From NCBI GenBank assembly GCA_903825445.1, contig CAIKAS010000006.1, positions 24,387 to 88,386 on the forward strand: a stretch of 64,000 nucleotides of DNA, given 5' to 3'. Shown piece after piece: positions 25,417-35,369 of the stretch. A program made the translations under genes and the position numbers. The notes below the pieces were generated by a model that searched no databases, was not told where the DNA came from, and saw nothing but the letters and a program-made list of their open reading frames with translations. Position 1 is the first letter of the stretch. Every line of letters begins with the position of its first letter. The stretch comes from an uncultured Acidobacteriia bacterium. Its GTDB lineage: Bacteria; Acidobacteriota; Terriglobia; Bryobacterales; Bryobacteraceae.

Positions 25417-26262
25417 CTACCGAATGAATTCGACGTCCACTTTGTGCGGAATCACGCCCGCTTCAAAGCCCTTATCGAGCAGCAGCTTCACTGCCTTCGG
25501 AATATCTTCGCCCGCGTCCACCGTGTAGTGGTTTACGTACATCCCTACGAACTTCTCGGCCAGTCGCGGCTCCATGTCACGCGCGAACTGCATGGCATAT
25601 TCGAGTGCCTCGGCGTGATTGTCCAGCGCATATTGGATGCTTTCCCGCATCATACGGCAGCATTCGGTCTTGATATGATCCGGCAGAGCCCTCGATAAAA
25701 CGTTCCCGCCCAGTGGCAGCGGTAACCCGTAAGTCTCTTTCCACCACTTGCCCATGTCGAGCACCCGATGGAAGCCGGACTTATTGTAAGTCAGTTGCGC
25801 TTCGTGAATAATCAGACCAGCGTCCGCCCCGCCTTCCTGCACGGTCTCCAAAATCTTGTCGAACGGAACCACCACCGGAATAAAATCCGGCTCAAAAATC
25901 TTCAACGCGAGATAAGCCGTAGTCAGAAGACCCGGAATAGCGATCTTCTTGCCCTTGATTTCTTCTGGCTCCATCGGGCGAGTGGTGACCACCAGCGGTC
26001 CGTAACCGTCGCCCACGCTCGACCCGCTGGCCATCAGCGAATACTTGTCGGCCACGTAGGGGTACGCATGGTACGAAATTGCGGTCAGGTGATAAACGCC
26101 TTCGCGCGCGCTCTTATTCAGCGTTTCGATGTCTGAAAGTACGTGCCGGAAATGGACGAACGAAGAACGGACCTTTTTAGTGGCCAGTCCATAAAACATA
26201 AATGCGTCATCGGAGTCCGGACTATGGGCGCTCACGATTTCAAAGGATTGTTGTTCCGGCAT
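25417..26262 (-). CDS. mqnD: 1,4-dihydroxy-6-naphthoate synthase (MqnD)
   Basis: 281 residues of the MqnA/MqnD periplasmic-binding-like fold. SPDSDDAFMFYGL near residues 14-26 and LNKSAREGVYHLTAISYHAY are characteristic of MqnD, which converts cyclic dehypoxanthine futalosine to 1,4-dihydroxy-6-naphthoate in the futalosine route to menaquinone. MqnA-type proteins share the fold, so the D assignment rests on the N-terminal motif and length. No other menaquinone gene is adjacent. Confidence 0.85.
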   Translation of the reverse strand: MPEQQSFEIVSAHSPDSDDAFMFYGLATKKVRSSFVHFRHVLSDIETLNKSAREGVYHLTAISYHAYPYVADKYSLMASGSSVGDGYGPLVVTTRPMEPEEIKGKKIAIPGLLTTAYLALKIFEPDFIPVVVPFDKILETVQEGGADAGLIIHEAQLTYNKSGFHRVLDMGKWWKETYGLPLPLGGNVLSRALPDHIKTECCRMMRESIQYALDNHAEALEYAMQFARDMEPRLAEKFVGMYVNHYTVDAGEDIPKAVKLLLDKGFEAGVIPHKVDVEFIR

Positions 26263-26401
26263 GGCGAGGGGGCAGAATTGTCCAGTATCTCATGCCGCCC
26301 GCGACCACCATGCCGTCACTTTTGCCGAATTCCGCCCCCATCTTTGGCGATAGCGGCTGGCAGACGCGTGGGATAGCTACTGGCGGACGCATCCCCGGGA
26401 T

Positions 26402-27979
26402 CTAAACTTCGCCGTTCTGCATACGCTCCGCCAGGTGTTCGCTCGCCCGCATCGAAAGCGCGCTGATCGTCATAGTCGGGTTCTGCCAGCCGCACGTCAC
26501 AAAGCACGCGCCATCCACCACCAGCAAATTCTTGATGTCGTGGCTCTGGTTCCATTTGTTAAGCACACTGGTCTTCGGGTTGTCGCCCATCCGGCAGGTG
26601 CCCACCTCGTGAATGCTGTAGCCCGGCGGATAATACTTATCCGTCTTCGTAATGATGTCCCATCCCGCCGCCCTGAACAATTCTTCCGCAGTATCCGCCG
26701 CATCTTTCGCCTGGTTGATCTCGTTTGCGCTGTCGTGCACTTCGATGTGAAGCGCGGGAATCCCCCACTCGTCCTTCACCAGAGGATTGATCCGGACATG
26801 ATTTTCGAAGCGCGGCACGCGTTCGCCGTAAATGCTCGCCGAAACGCAGGAGCCGGCATAGTGGTCCAGCTTCTTCTGCAGTTCTTCGCCGTATTCCGCG
26901 AAATCGTTAGCTGCGGGGCTGCCGTTGCCATTGATCATCATGCAATAGCCCTTGATGAAGTTCCGCTTCTCCTCTTTCTTCAGATTGCGGAATCGCGGAA
27001 TGAACACACTCCCGCCCATCAGCCCTTCCGGAGCCTTGCCGTCGCGCGCTTCCGGCACCGACGCCAGTACTCTCACGCCGTAAATCTGGTCGTGCAGATA
27101 ATGCCCCATAACGCCGCTCGAATTGGCAATCCCGGAATTCAGCAGCAGCCGTGTGCTTTCAAGCGTCCCCGCCGCCAGCACCACCACCCGCGCTTTCACA
27201 TGCATCTCGCGTCGCGAATGACGGTCGATAAAATGGGCACCGTTCGCCAGGCCTGTCTTCTTATCCGTCGTAATCTCCCGGACGATAGCATTCGAAACAA
27301 TCTGCAGCTTACCCGTCGCCATCGCGTCCGGCAGAAGCAGGTTGATCGAACTCGCCAGTCCGTTAACGCCCAGCGATGACCGCATCGTCGAGAGCGGAAT
27401 TCCACGCGGCCCGGCGAGTTCCGTGATCTTTTTCATCACGCCGCTCGAGTTATTCATGTTCGCCTGCACCACGAAATCGCCGTCCGGAAACTGCGGCCAG
27501 CCTTCCTTGCGTCCGCTCACACGGAATATCTGTTCCACCTGGGAGTAGTAAGGCGCCACATCCGCCAGCCGGATTGGCCAGCTGTCGCCCCGCCCATCGA
27601 TCTCTGCCGCATTGAATTCGAAATCGCTCAGGCGGAAAGACTGTCTCGACCAAAACAGGCTCCTCCCACCCAGCAGCCGAACCCGCACCCAGTTATACGG
27701 CGCAGCCGGATCGTGCGTGTATGGCACCTCTTTTTCGTCCACCCACTGTTCCGCATTAGCCTCATTCGCCTGGATTACATGCGAGAGCCGCCCCGGCTTA
27801 TTGAATCCCCTGTAAGGCATTTCGTGCGTCGGCTTCGTGACACGGTCGCGCAAGTAGTCGGCTTCCGGGCCAGCGTTCAGCATCAGGCAGGAAATGCCTT
27901 TCTGCGTCAGAACCTTTGCCGCCATACCGCCGGAATGGCCAGATCCCACAATCAATACATCGAAATCTTTGAGTGCCAT
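26402..27979 (-). CDS. GMC family oxidoreductase
   Basis: 525 residues from the ATG at 27979, where the FAD-binding motif begins ([17 protein letters not shown]); 40 open codons upstream belong to the preceding gene's region. C-terminal signature [17 protein letters not shown] and [18 protein letters not shown] are typical of gluconate/choline dehydrogenase-type GMC enzymes. It starts 2 nt after the stop of a subunit-3-like gene, so the two probably form a membrane-linked sugar or alcohol dehydrogenase in the periplasm. The substrate is unknown. Confidence 0.9.
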   Translation of the reverse strand: MALKDFDVLIVGSGHSGGMAAKVLTQKGISCLMLNAGPEADYLRDRVTKPTHEMPYRGFNKPGRLSHVIQANEANAEQWVDEKEVPYTHDPAAPYNWVRVRLLGGRSLFWSRQSFRLSDFEFNAAEIDGRGDSWPIRLADVAPYYSQVEQIFRVSGRKEGWPQFPDGDFVVQANMNNSSGVMKKITELAGPRGIPLSTMRSSLGVNGLASSINLLLPDAMATGKLQIVSNAIVREITTDKKTGLANGAHFIDRHSRREMHVKARVVVLAAGTLESTRLLLNSGIANSSGVMGHYLHDQIYGVRVLASVPEARDGKAPEGLMGGSVFIPRFRNLKKEEKRNFIKGYCMMINGNGSPAANDFAEYGEELQKKLDHYAGSCVSASIYGERVPRFENHVRINPLVKDEWGIPALHIEVHDSANEINQAKDAADTAEELFRAAGWDIITKTDKYYPPGYSIHEVGTCRMGDNPKTSVLNKWNQSHDIKNLLVVDGACFVTCGWQNPTMTISALSMRASEHLAERMQNGEV

Positions 27980-27981
27980 TT

Positions 27982-28680
27982 TTATCCCTTGTAAACCGGG
28001 TCGATTGGCAACCAAACCGTTTGGCCCGCTGCGACGCCGCCTCCCACGCCACCGCGTCCGCCGCCCCGTCCGCCAGCCGCAGCCGCCGAAACAGCCCACT
28101 GCGGCGAATTCCGCGTTGCGGTTCTGATGTCGTCATGAGCGGCCGCCAGGAAATGTTTCTCCGGATCCTTCGGCGGATCGTGTACCCACGGCACCGCCGT
28201 CAGCAAAGGACGAATGATCGCATCCACCTGCTTCGCATCGAGCTCGGCGAACGGTTTAGCGTACTTTGCCATGGCGTTCGCATTCAACGCGTCTAGCCCA
28301 CCGCGATAAAGCAATTTGCGATCAGCCGGCGATTCGCTGATGAGGAAATCGAGAAACTCAGGCGTGCCGCAATCGAGCGCTCCAGGATTACCTCGCATCG
28401 GAGGCATCAATGTTTCCGCGAGTTTTCTTAACGCGCTGAACTGTGCCGCACTGAAGAAATGCGCGCGCGTTTCAGCTACAGCATCGGGCGGTGTGACTTC
28501 GATCGTCGCCGGACCCGTGCCGACTCCGAAACCACTGCGGCCACCTCGCCCTAAACCGGAAGCACCACGGCCGGCTGCCCCTCCGGGCGGTGCCGCCGCA
28601 GGAGGAGCAGTCTGTTGAGCAATCAGAGCGGGAACGGCAGGCGCCGTAGCCAGCGCCTGCATAAAGCGGCGACGTTTCAT
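27982..28680 (-). CDS. Gluconate 2-dehydrogenase subunit 3-like protein
   Basis: 232 residues from the ATG at 28680. A twin-arginine-type leader ([21 protein letters not shown]) is followed by a Pro/Ala/Gly-rich stretch, then the subunit-3 core ([32 protein letters not shown]). The C-terminal part has a Gly/Arg low-complexity insert ([13 protein letters not shown]). It is encoded directly before the GMC catalytic subunit, whose export it may escort, as in gluconate and fructose dehydrogenases. Confidence 0.85.
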   Translation of the reverse strand: MKRRRFMQALATAPAVPALIAQQTAPPAAAPPGGAAGRGASGLGRGGRSGFGVGTGPATIEVTPPDAVAETRAHFFSAAQFSALRKLAETLMPPMRGNPGALDCGTPEFLDFLISESPADRKLLYRGGLDALNANAMAKYAKPFAELDAKQVDAIIRPLLTAVPWVHDPPKDPEKHFLAAAHDDIRTATRNSPQWAVSAAAAGGRGGGRGGVGGGVAAGQTVWLPIDPVYKG

Positions 28681-28706
28681 GACGGAGATACTATCAAACG
28701 GCATGT

Positions 28707-28736
28707 TTGCGTCAACCAGCGAACCAGCGCGATAAT
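28707..28736 (+). promoter_or_regulatory. Candidate sigma-70 promoter of the aminotransferase
   Basis: TTGCGT (28707-28712), 18-nt spacer, GATAAT (28731-28736). It lies 33 nt before the ATG at 28769, which has AGGGA 5-6 nt upstream. Confidence 0.45.
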
Positions 28737-28768
28737 AGTCCTTCACAGGCAAACTCCGCAGGGACCAA

Positions 28769-30082
28769 ATGACCAAACAGGAAATTCTTCTCGCTCAAAA
28801 AGAATACATCTTTCCGGCCGTATTCAACTATTTCAAAGAGCCGCTGGTCGTCTCTCACGCTAAAGACCAATACGTCTGGGATGCCGATGGCAATCAGTAC
28901 CTCGATTTCTTCGGCGGCATAGTCACTGTCAGCCTCGGCCACTGCAACGAAACAGTCAACGCCCGCGTCCACGAACAGATCGACAAACTGGAGCACGTCT
29001 CCACCGTTTTCGTCAACGAGCCTCAGGTTCGCCTCGCCATGAAACTGGCGCAGATCACGCCCGATCGCGCCCTCACCAGGTCGTTCTTCACCAACTCCGG
29101 CAGCGAGGCCAACGAAACTGCCATCACTGCCGCGCGCTGCTATACAGGTTCCACCGAAATCATCGCCCTGCGCCACTCCTATCACGGCCGCACGCAGGCC
29201 ACCATGGGTCTTACCGGGCAGGCCGCGTGGAAACTTGGTCCCCCTCAGGCCGGTGTCGTCCACGCAGCCAACGCCTATTGTTACCGCTGCCCCTTCGGCC
29301 TCGAATATCCGTCCTGTGAACTGAAATGCGCGCAGGATATCGAACAGGTCATCCGCACCAGCACTTCGGGCAAGGTCGCCGCATTAATCGCCGAACCCAT
29401 CCAGGGCGTCGGCGGATTCATCACTCCGCCCCAGGAATACTTCAAAATCGTCACTGATATTGTCCGCAAGTACGGTGGCCTTTTCATCGCCGACGAAGTC
29501 CAGACCGCATGGGGCCGCACCGGAAGTAAGTGGTTCGGCATCGAGCACTGGGATGTAGTGCCGGATATCATCACCAGCGCAAAGGGTCTCGGCAACGGCA
29601 TGCCCATCGGTGTCACCATCGCACGTCCGGAAGTTGCGGATGCCATGAAGGGCCTGATGATCTCCACTTTCGGCGGCAACCCGGTCGTCACCACCGCCGC
29701 GCGCGCCGTCCTCGATTATATTGACGAACAGAATATCCTCGCCAATACCGAAGAGGTCGGTCAATACCTGAAATACGGTCTGCTGGAACTCAAAGCGAAG
29801 CACCGCCTGATCGGCGACGTTCGCGGTATGGGCCTGTTGCTCGCGATCGAACTCGTTGACGACCGCCGCACCAAGGCTCCCGCCACCGCGGCTACGCTGC
29901 AACTCATGGAACATGCGAAACAAAACCGCATCATGATCGGACGCGGTGGACTTTCCGGCAACGTCATCCGCCTTTCACCGCCTATGAACATCAGCCGCAC
30001 CGACGTGGATGAATTCCTGCTTCGCCTCGACGCCAGTTTCACTGCCTGCGAAGCTGAAATTTTCAGCGCCGTGGCTCGATAG
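28769..30082 (+). CDS. Class III aminotransferase (AGXT2-like)
   Basis: 437 residues of PLP fold type I. SGSEANETA (110-118) and HSYHGRT bind the phosphate region, D242 in ADEVQ contacts the pyridine nitrogen and K272 in SAKGLGNG is the Schiff-base lysine. A four-Cys segment (C171, C174, C183, C187 in YCYRCPFG...PSCELKC) is seen in bacterial AGXT2/beta-alanine-type members. It probably transfers an amino group from an omega-amino acid or alanine to pyruvate or glyoxylate. No pathway partner is adjacent, so the substrate is open. Confidence 0.88.
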   Translation: MTKQEILLAQKEYIFPAVFNYFKEPLVVSHAKDQYVWDADGNQYLDFFGGIVTVSLGHCNETVNARVHEQIDKLEHVSTVFVNEPQVRLAMKLAQITPDRALTRSFFTNSGSEANETAITAARCYTGSTEIIALRHSYHGRTQATMGLTGQAAWKLGPPQAGVVHAANAYCYRCPFGLEYPSCELKCAQDIEQVIRTSTSGKVAALIAEPIQGVGGFITPPQEYFKIVTDIVRKYGGLFIADEVQTAWGRTGSKWFGIEHWDVVPDIITSAKGLGNGMPIGVTIARPEVADAMKGLMISTFGGNPVVTTAARAVLDYIDEQNILANTEEVGQYLKYGLLELKAKHRLIGDVRGMGLLLAIELVDDRRTKAPATAATLQLMEHAKQNRIMIGRGGLSGNVIRLSPPMNISRTDVDEFLLRLDASFTACEAEIFSAVAR

Positions 30083-30101
30083 AAGACATACAATAGAGGT
30101 C

Positions 30102-30851
30102 ATGAAGCCCCTCGTAGGCCTGTTGCTCCTCGGAAGTTGCCTGTGTGCCCAGGCCCCGGCGCCCACCATCGATTCGATGACAACGGAACTCTCCGCGGCG
30201 CGCCGAAAGCTGGTCGATTGGGCTGGTCTGACCGTCTACGGCAGCGACAATACTGAAATCGCCGCACCCAAACCCGGCGAAAATCGCGTCGTCTTCATAG
30301 GCGACAACGTCACCGCCGGCTGGGGCAAAGGCAAGACCCCGTTCTTCCCTGGCAAGCCCTGGTTCAATCGTGGCATCGCCCTCCAAACAACGCCGCAGAT
30401 GCTCGTACGTTTCCGTCAGGATGTCGTCATGCTGGAGCCGAAGGTAGTAGTGATTCAGGGTGGCCTCAACGATATTGGCATGGTGATGGGCCCCGGCAGC
30501 GAAGGCACCATCTCAGACCATCTCCATTCCATGATCGATATCGCCAAGGCCCACGGCATCAAAGTCGTGCTCGCCTCTCTGACGCCCATCTGCGATTGTT
30601 ACAACAGCATCGAAACCCGGATCCGCCCCGTGGGCAAGATAGCCGCCATCAACGGAACCCTTCGCGACATCGCCGCCGAAACCGGCTCCATCTATCTCAA
30701 CTATTATTCTGTCCTCGTGGACACCGCCGCCGGCACCCGCCAGATGAAAAAGGAACTAACCAATAACGGCATCGACCCCAACGACGCCGGCTACGCCCTC
30801 ATGGCTCCCTTAGCCGAGAAGGCCATCGCCGACGCCCTGGCCACCAAATAG
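30102..30851 (+). CDS. Secreted SGNH-fold protein lacking the catalytic triad
   Basis: 249 residues from the ATG at 30102 (GAGG 2-6 nt upstream, modest). Signal peptide with a Cys near residue 15. The SGNH/GDSL fold is clear from FIGDN69VTAGW, NRGIALQTTPQMLVRF, GGLNDIG and DPNDAGYALMAP. Compared with the family pattern G-D-S...D-G-L-H-P-N, Ser is N69, Asp is N222 and His is D225, while Gly and Asn of blocks II and III remain. It should not be a hydrolase by the usual mechanism and may bind carbohydrate or ester ligands. It follows the aminotransferase by 19 bp. Confidence 0.85.
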   Translation: MKPLVGLLLLGSCLCAQAPAPTIDSMTTELSAARRKLVDWAGLTVYGSDNTEIAAPKPGENRVVFIGDNVTAGWGKGKTPFFPGKPWFNRGIALQTTPQMLVRFRQDVVMLEPKVVVIQGGLNDIGMVMGPGSEGTISDHLHSMIDIAKAHGIKVVLASLTPICDCYNSIETRIRPVGKIAAINGTLRDIAAETGSIYLNYYSVLVDTAAGTRQMKKELTNNGIDPNDAGYALMAPLAEKAIADALATK

Positions 30852-30855
30852 TTGT

Positions 30856-30890
30856 CTCTGCGCTTTGCGTGGCCTTTGCGAACTTTGCGT
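30856..30890. repeat. TTTGCG-type intergenic repeat
   Basis: Four near copies of CTTTGCG (30856, 30863, 30873, 30883) sit between convergent genes. Similar TTTGCG/TCTGCG strings are common in intergenic DNA of several phyla. No stable hairpin is obvious. Confidence 0.5.
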
Positions 30891-30909
30891 GAAATGGCCT
30901 TTTGCCGCC

Positions 30910-32472
30910 CTACTTCGGCAAACCAAACGCCCAGATCGTCCCGTCATACGTCCCCAGGTAAATCTTGCCGTTCGCAATCGATAGCCCGTTGAAGTGGTTA
31001 AACGAAGTAATCGTATCGCCGCTCGACCACAGTTCCTTGCCCGTTTGCGCATCGAGTGCATAGATCGTCGCATGCGTCGACTGCGCGGCGCGCAGAGACG
31101 AATCGAAATTCAGCCCGCGCTCCGGCGTCGCCTGCTTCGTGAAATCGCCGCTGCCAAAGGTATAGACAACGCCATTCGCGATCACCGGTGGATAGCCGCG
31201 AAACATATCGCGCGATACCCAGACCGGCACCAGTTCGGGTTTGCCGCCAACTTCCTGGAGCTTGAACGCGGCCACGCCGCCTTCTTTCGCCACCGGCGTG
31301 TTGACCGTAGGGAACTTGAACTGCGAATGGGCCGGTCCCCAGAACGGCGCCAATACCCAGCGCGTTCCAGATGCATCCTCCCACGTGGAAAGAGCGCCCC
31401 AGCTTCCCTGATCCTGGAAGTCGGCATCTTCGTTACAAAACAACGGAGTCTTCGAGAGCGGCGTATGATGATCCGCCCCGCCCGGGCTCTTCGGATCCAG
31501 CAGGAACAAGCGGCATTCCTTCCCCGACGCCACCATCAGTTCCCTGCCCTTGTAAGTGAAAATCGTCGCCGTATTGTTCGGATCCAGATCGCGCTTCCAC
31601 AGCCAGTACCAATTCGGCGGCGTAAAATAATCCTTCACCTTCACGTGATCCCCGTCGATCACGAAACCCACCATGCTGTTGGCAATGATCAGATTATTCG
31701 GATCGCTCTCATCTACGTTTCCGTCACCCGTCGTCGACCAAACGGTGCCGGTCGAATCCACCGCCGCGCCGCGCAGGCCCCACAGGCCGCCACTGCGCCC
31801 CATCCCCTGCGTCATGTAAACGTGATGCGTCGGATCGTCCAGCTTCGTCGCCGCCATGCCGCTGCCCACTGGAGCCCATATCGTGTTGCCGATCAACTGC
31901 AGCGGAAACTTACTCTGTCCAAACCGAAACGGAGGCGTCAAATCTTCGCCATTTGCAGTATCGAGCGTGTGCAACATTCCACCGCCGTCCGTCATATAAA
32001 TCGGGCGACGCCCCTGCGCGTCCGGCGGTCCGATGACCGGCGTATCCGTGCTGCCGCCAGGTCCAAGGAAGCCCAGGTGAGCTGGATCCTGATTCGCGTT
32101 ATTGCCACCCCCGCCGCGCCCGGGAGGCGCTTCATAACTGAAATGCTTGCTCCACACGATCTTGCCGGTATTCGCATCGATCGCGTACAGATTGTCCGAA
32201 GCGCCCACCACATACGCCATCTCCCTCGTCGTGCCGCTGGACCGCACGTTGTCCAGAATCAGCGCGGGAGTATACGAAAACAGCGCCCGCGTGACGTTGT
32301 CGGTCTTCAGCTTCCAGAGCAGCTTAAGGTTCTTGACGTTATCCTTCGAGAGGGTCTTCTCATCTTTCTGCCAGCCGGTGCGCATCGTGTCGCCACCGTC
32401 CGTTGTCCACTCGGCGGACCAGCCGATCCCGCAGCACAGCGCGGCAGTCGCAATATAAATAAGTTTTCTCAT
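30910..32472 (-). CDS. Secreted PQQ-like beta-propeller protein A
   Basis: 520 residues from the ATG at 32472, which begins a signal peptide (MRKLIYIATAALCCGIGWSA). Repeats such as LYAIDANTGKIVWSKHF and IYALDAQTGKELWSSGD are quinoprotein-type propeller blades. The set of PQQ-ligand and catalytic Asp/Asn residues of true quinoprotein dehydrogenases could not be identified, so it may be structural or binding only. A small Gly/Asn insert (GRGGGGNN) is present. It is the downstream member of a tandem paralog pair, 13 bp apart. Confidence 0.85.
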   Translation of the reverse strand: MRKLIYIATAALCCGIGWSAEWTTDGGDTMRTGWQKDEKTLSKDNVKNLKLLWKLKTDNVTRALFSYTPALILDNVRSSGTTREMAYVVGASDNLYAIDANTGKIVWSKHFSYEAPPGRGGGGNNANQDPAHLGFLGPGGSTDTPVIGPPDAQGRRPIYMTDGGGMLHTLDTANGEDLTPPFRFGQSKFPLQLIGNTIWAPVGSGMAATKLDDPTHHVYMTQGMGRSGGLWGLRGAAVDSTGTVWSTTGDGNVDESDPNNLIIANSMVGFVIDGDHVKVKDYFTPPNWYWLWKRDLDPNNTATIFTYKGRELMVASGKECRLFLLDPKSPGGADHHTPLSKTPLFCNEDADFQDQGSWGALSTWEDASGTRWVLAPFWGPAHSQFKFPTVNTPVAKEGGVAAFKLQEVGGKPELVPVWVSRDMFRGYPPVIANGVVYTFGSGDFTKQATPERGLNFDSSLRAAQSTHATIYALDAQTGKELWSSGDTITSFNHFNGLSIANGKIYLGTYDGTIWAFGLPK

Positions 32473-32485
32473 GGCTTGGTCTCTC

Positions 32486-34126
32486 TTAAAAAATAATCGG
32501 AATTCCGTAAGCGTGAATCTGACTGTCGTGCGTGGCGAAAAGTACGATTGACGCGTCAATCGCCAGTCCACCCGTCGCATAGCTAGTCGCCGTGCTCCCG
32601 CTCGACCAGATCTCTTTACCCGTGGACGAATCCAGCGCGTAAAGCACCGCATTTTTCGGCGTCTTGCCCTGTCCCGTGGAAAGAGCGAACACCAGCCCGT
32701 TGGTCACTGCGGGTGCGGCGGGCGACACCATGTCGCGCGAACTCCACTGTGCCACCAGCGCAGGCTTGCCGCCGCGGTCTTCCACTTTAAAGGCCACTAT
32801 GGATCCCGTCGGCGCTGCCCCGTTCGAATTCGCGAACTTGAGCGGAGACGCTCCCGATATCGACGCATAGATCCAGCGCGCATTCGCGTTGCCGGCATCT
32901 TCCCACGTCGCAAAAGCGTTCCAGATTCCGTTGACTCCGTCTGCCGCCGCAAATACCTCGCTCTGCGCCAGCGGTGTGTGATGATCTGACCCTCCAACGG
33001 AAGCCGAGTCGAGCAGGTAGATCCGCCCGTCGGTTCCGCCCGCGACAATCACATCCCTGCCGTTCCACTGAAACACTGCCGGAGTCGCTCCGGGAACTTC
33101 CGTTCCCTTCTTCACCGCAGCTGCCGCACCCGAAGGCGTGAAGTAATCTTTCACGGTCAGCGACTTCGCATCCAGCGCCACAACAGTGTTGTTGTACTTG
33201 CCGGCCACAGCACCCTGCCCGTCTGGGATCAGGCCGTATACAGTCGCGCCATCCGTGCTCACGGCCACACCAGCCGATCCCGCAAAGCCGCTCCCGTTCG
33301 TCGGGAACGAAGTGACTTTCTTATCCGGCGTGGAAATATCGATCGCGTACAGCGCATTCGCATTCCCGCCGCACTCCGCCTGCGTCGCCGCATAGACCAC
33401 ATTGTTGCTGACCGCCAGATCGCTCACGCGCGAATTGGCAGGCAGGAACTTCACCGGCGCGGTCGACTTGTTGTCGCCATCCTGCTGGCGCAACGTCTGG
33501 AGACTGCCATCCGCGCCCACGGCCCAGACGAAGGCTCCGCCGCCACGTCCACCGCCACCTCCGCCGCCTCCGCCCGCACCGCGTCCGCCCGACGCCCCGC
33601 GCCCACCAGGACCAGCATCAGGGCCAGCAGCAATCACGCCGCGACCACCAGACGCCCCGCGTCCGCCGCCCGGCGCAGCCCCTCCACCACCGCGCCCGCC
33701 AGCGCCGCTGTTCCCGTTGATCGTTGGTGCCGCCGTCATGCCCCCAGGGCACAGTGCCGTCGCAGCCGACTGCTGCGGTTTACCACCCGCGTAATCGATA
33801 TGTGTCTTGAAGTAAGGCTTGCCTGTCCAGAAATCGACCGAGTAGACATCTGAATTGCCGCCCACAAACAGCAGCGCCTTAAAGCCTTTCCAGCCGATGA
33901 TATTGCCCAGCAAAACCGGCGTTCCCATTCGCTGTGCTTTCGCATCGACCTTATAGGAATAGAGCAGCTTGATGCCACCATTGGCCGCGCTCTCTCGCGA
34001 AAGCTTCACTTCTGCTTTTTGCCAGCCGTCGCGCTGTGGATTGCCGCTCGAACTCGCCCAATCCGCGCTCAAAATGTATGCCCCGGCAACCGTAATCGCC
34101 ATCGCAATGAACAAAGCTTTCTTCAT
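32486..34126 (-). CDS. Secreted PQQ-like beta-propeller protein B with Gly-rich insert
   Basis: 546 residues with signal peptide (MKKALFIAMAITVAGAYILSA). It shares blade sequences with the downstream paralog, e.g. GGSDHHTPL here against GGADHHTPL there, and the N-terminal pattern GWQK followed by LS. A Gly/Arg/Ala insert of about 60 residues (near 141-201) interrupts the second or third blade and would form a long surface loop. Function is unknown. It is the first gene of a two-gene unit. Confidence 0.85.
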   Translation of the reverse strand: MKKALFIAMAITVAGAYILSADWASSSGNPQRDGWQKAEVKLSRESAANGGIKLLYSYKVDAKAQRMGTPVLLGNIIGWKGFKALLFVGGNSDVYSVDFWTGKPYFKTHIDYAGGKPQQSAATALCPGGMTAAPTINGNSGAGGRGGGGAAPGGGRGASGGRGVIAAGPDAGPGGRGASGGRGAGGGGGGGGGRGGGAFVWAVGADGSLQTLRQQDGDNKSTAPVKFLPANSRVSDLAVSNNVVYAATQAECGGNANALYAIDISTPDKKVTSFPTNGSGFAGSAGVAVSTDGATVYGLIPDGQGAVAGKYNNTVVALDAKSLTVKDYFTPSGAAAAVKKGTEVPGATPAVFQWNGRDVIVAGGTDGRIYLLDSASVGGSDHHTPLAQSEVFAAADGVNGIWNAFATWEDAGNANARWIYASISGASPLKFANSNGAAPTGSIVAFKVEDRGGKPALVAQWSSRDMVSPAAPAVTNGLVFALSTGQGKTPKNAVLYALDSSTGKEIWSSGSTATSYATGGLAIDASIVLFATHDSQIHAYGIPIIF

Positions 34127-34314
34127 CCGAAGAACCGTCCTTATGTATGTGCGGCCGCGATGAGTTCCCGCGCGCCACTCAGAATCATACAGGAATTAGC
34201 CGACGGTGTCGATAGCCTGAGGTGTGTTTTCGCCTTTAAAATCAGGGCTTTTGAGAGAACATTGGTCGGACCAGTTGAACAAGCTTCAGCTTGTTCAATC
34301 CACACTAGGGCAAC
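34127..34314. repeat. Intergenic region with AGCTTCAGCT-centred inverted repeat
   Basis: TTGAACAAGCT (34275-34285) and AGCTTGTTCAA (34288-34298) form a perfect 11-bp inverted repeat around a 2-nt centre, just downstream of the VWA gene stop. It could end that transcript but lacks a U-run. A relative lies at 35957-35976. Nothing else is recognisable in this gap. Confidence 0.55.
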
Positions 34315-35328
34315 TTACCGGTTGGGCATCGCGTAGTAACCCTTACGTACCTGCACCTTTTGATCCTTATCGTGCGTACGTAAATCGATCTTCCTGAAGG
34401 ACCCGTCTTTGTTCGAATTCGTTGGCGTATAGCCGATCAAATACTGGCTCCGCATCTCTTCCTGAATCTGCTCAAAGATCGAGTCAAGCGTGTTCTTCCC
34501 ACCCACCGTGAAGAGTCGGCCGCCGGTCTCTTCCGACATCTGCTTCAGGACGCTCTCTCCGCTATAGCCGACATTGAAACCGCCGTAAAACCGGCGATCC
34601 ACATAGAGAATGCCGTAAATGATGGAATCGGCCTTCTGCGCCGCTTCAATTGCGGCTTTCATGCTGAGTTTGCTGCCCTCATCCTCGCCATCCGTAATCA
34701 GGATGATGGCCTTGCGTCCGCTCTCATGCGACAGCATATCGTTCGCCGCCAGGTAAACCGCATCGTAAAGCACGGTGCCTCGCTGCTTGTTCATAGTGGG
34801 TACCGGACCCGCCGTCGGACCCGAGTAACCGGTGTTCAGCTTCAAACGCCCCAACCCGCGTTGCAGGAGTTGCGGCGTGCCGGTGATGTCCTGCAGCAAT
34901 TCCGAATCCGCGCCGAAGCTGATCAGAAACGCGACGTCCTTCTTCTTCAGCACACTTGAAAAGAATTGCGATCCCGCCTGGCGCTCGTTGTCGATCATGT
35001 TCGCCTGGCTCCCGGACACATCGATCAGCAGTCCCATTGTCAGCGGAATATCCGTCTCACGGCTAAAGTACTTGATGGTTTGCGCCTTGCCGTCTTCGGC
35101 CAGATCGAAATCATTCTTCGTCAGCGAGCCCACCAACCCGTTCTGCTTGTTGTGAACCGTGCAGTAAAGGCTGACCACATCCACATCCACCTTGAGAACC
35201 TCGCCCAGGTCCTCGTCTGATTTCGACGGCGGCTGCGCTGTCACGCGCGAAGGCACCGAGGGCAGCATCAGCAGCAGAGCGATTACCGAACCTGCCGCCG
35301 TTCTCTTACAATCGGGAAAGCGCATCAT
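34315..35328 (-). CDS. VWFA-related acidobacterial domain protein
   Basis: 337 residues from the ATG at 35328 (an ATG also at 35325; a GTG at 35367 is possible). A signal-type hydrophobic segment (AAGSVIALLLMLPSV) is followed by the TIGR03436-type beta lead (VSLYCTVHNKQNGLVGSLTKNDFDLAEDG), then a von Willebrand A domain with an intact MIDAS motif D-V-S-G-S and a second acidic site in IILITDGEDEGS. These secreted proteins are numerous in acidobacteria and are thought to bind protein partners; none is known here. Confidence 0.88.
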   Translation of the reverse strand: MMRFPDCKRTAAGSVIALLLMLPSVPSRVTAQPPSKSDEDLGEVLKVDVDVVSLYCTVHNKQNGLVGSLTKNDFDLAEDGKAQTIKYFSRETDIPLTMGLLIDVSGSQANMIDNERQAGSQFFSSVLKKKDVAFLISFGADSELLQDITGTPQLLQRGLGRLKLNTGYSGPTAGPVPTMNKQRGTVLYDAVYLAANDMLSHESGRKAIILITDGEDEGSKLSMKAAIEAAQKADSIIYGILYVDRRFYGGFNVGYSGESVLKQMSEETGGRLFTVGGKNTLDSIFEQIQEEMRSQYLIGYTPTNSNKDGSFRKIDLRTHDKDQKVQVRKGYYAMPNR

Positions 35329-35369
35329 TCTAAAAAAGTGACGTGCGCGGAAATGAGTGTGTTTCACGA

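Noticed and set aside
30994..32496. 500-residue open frame on the plus strand
   Set aside because: It lies fully antisense to the PQQ-like propeller gene and its translation is Arg/His-rich with no recognisable domain, as expected of a high-GC shadow.
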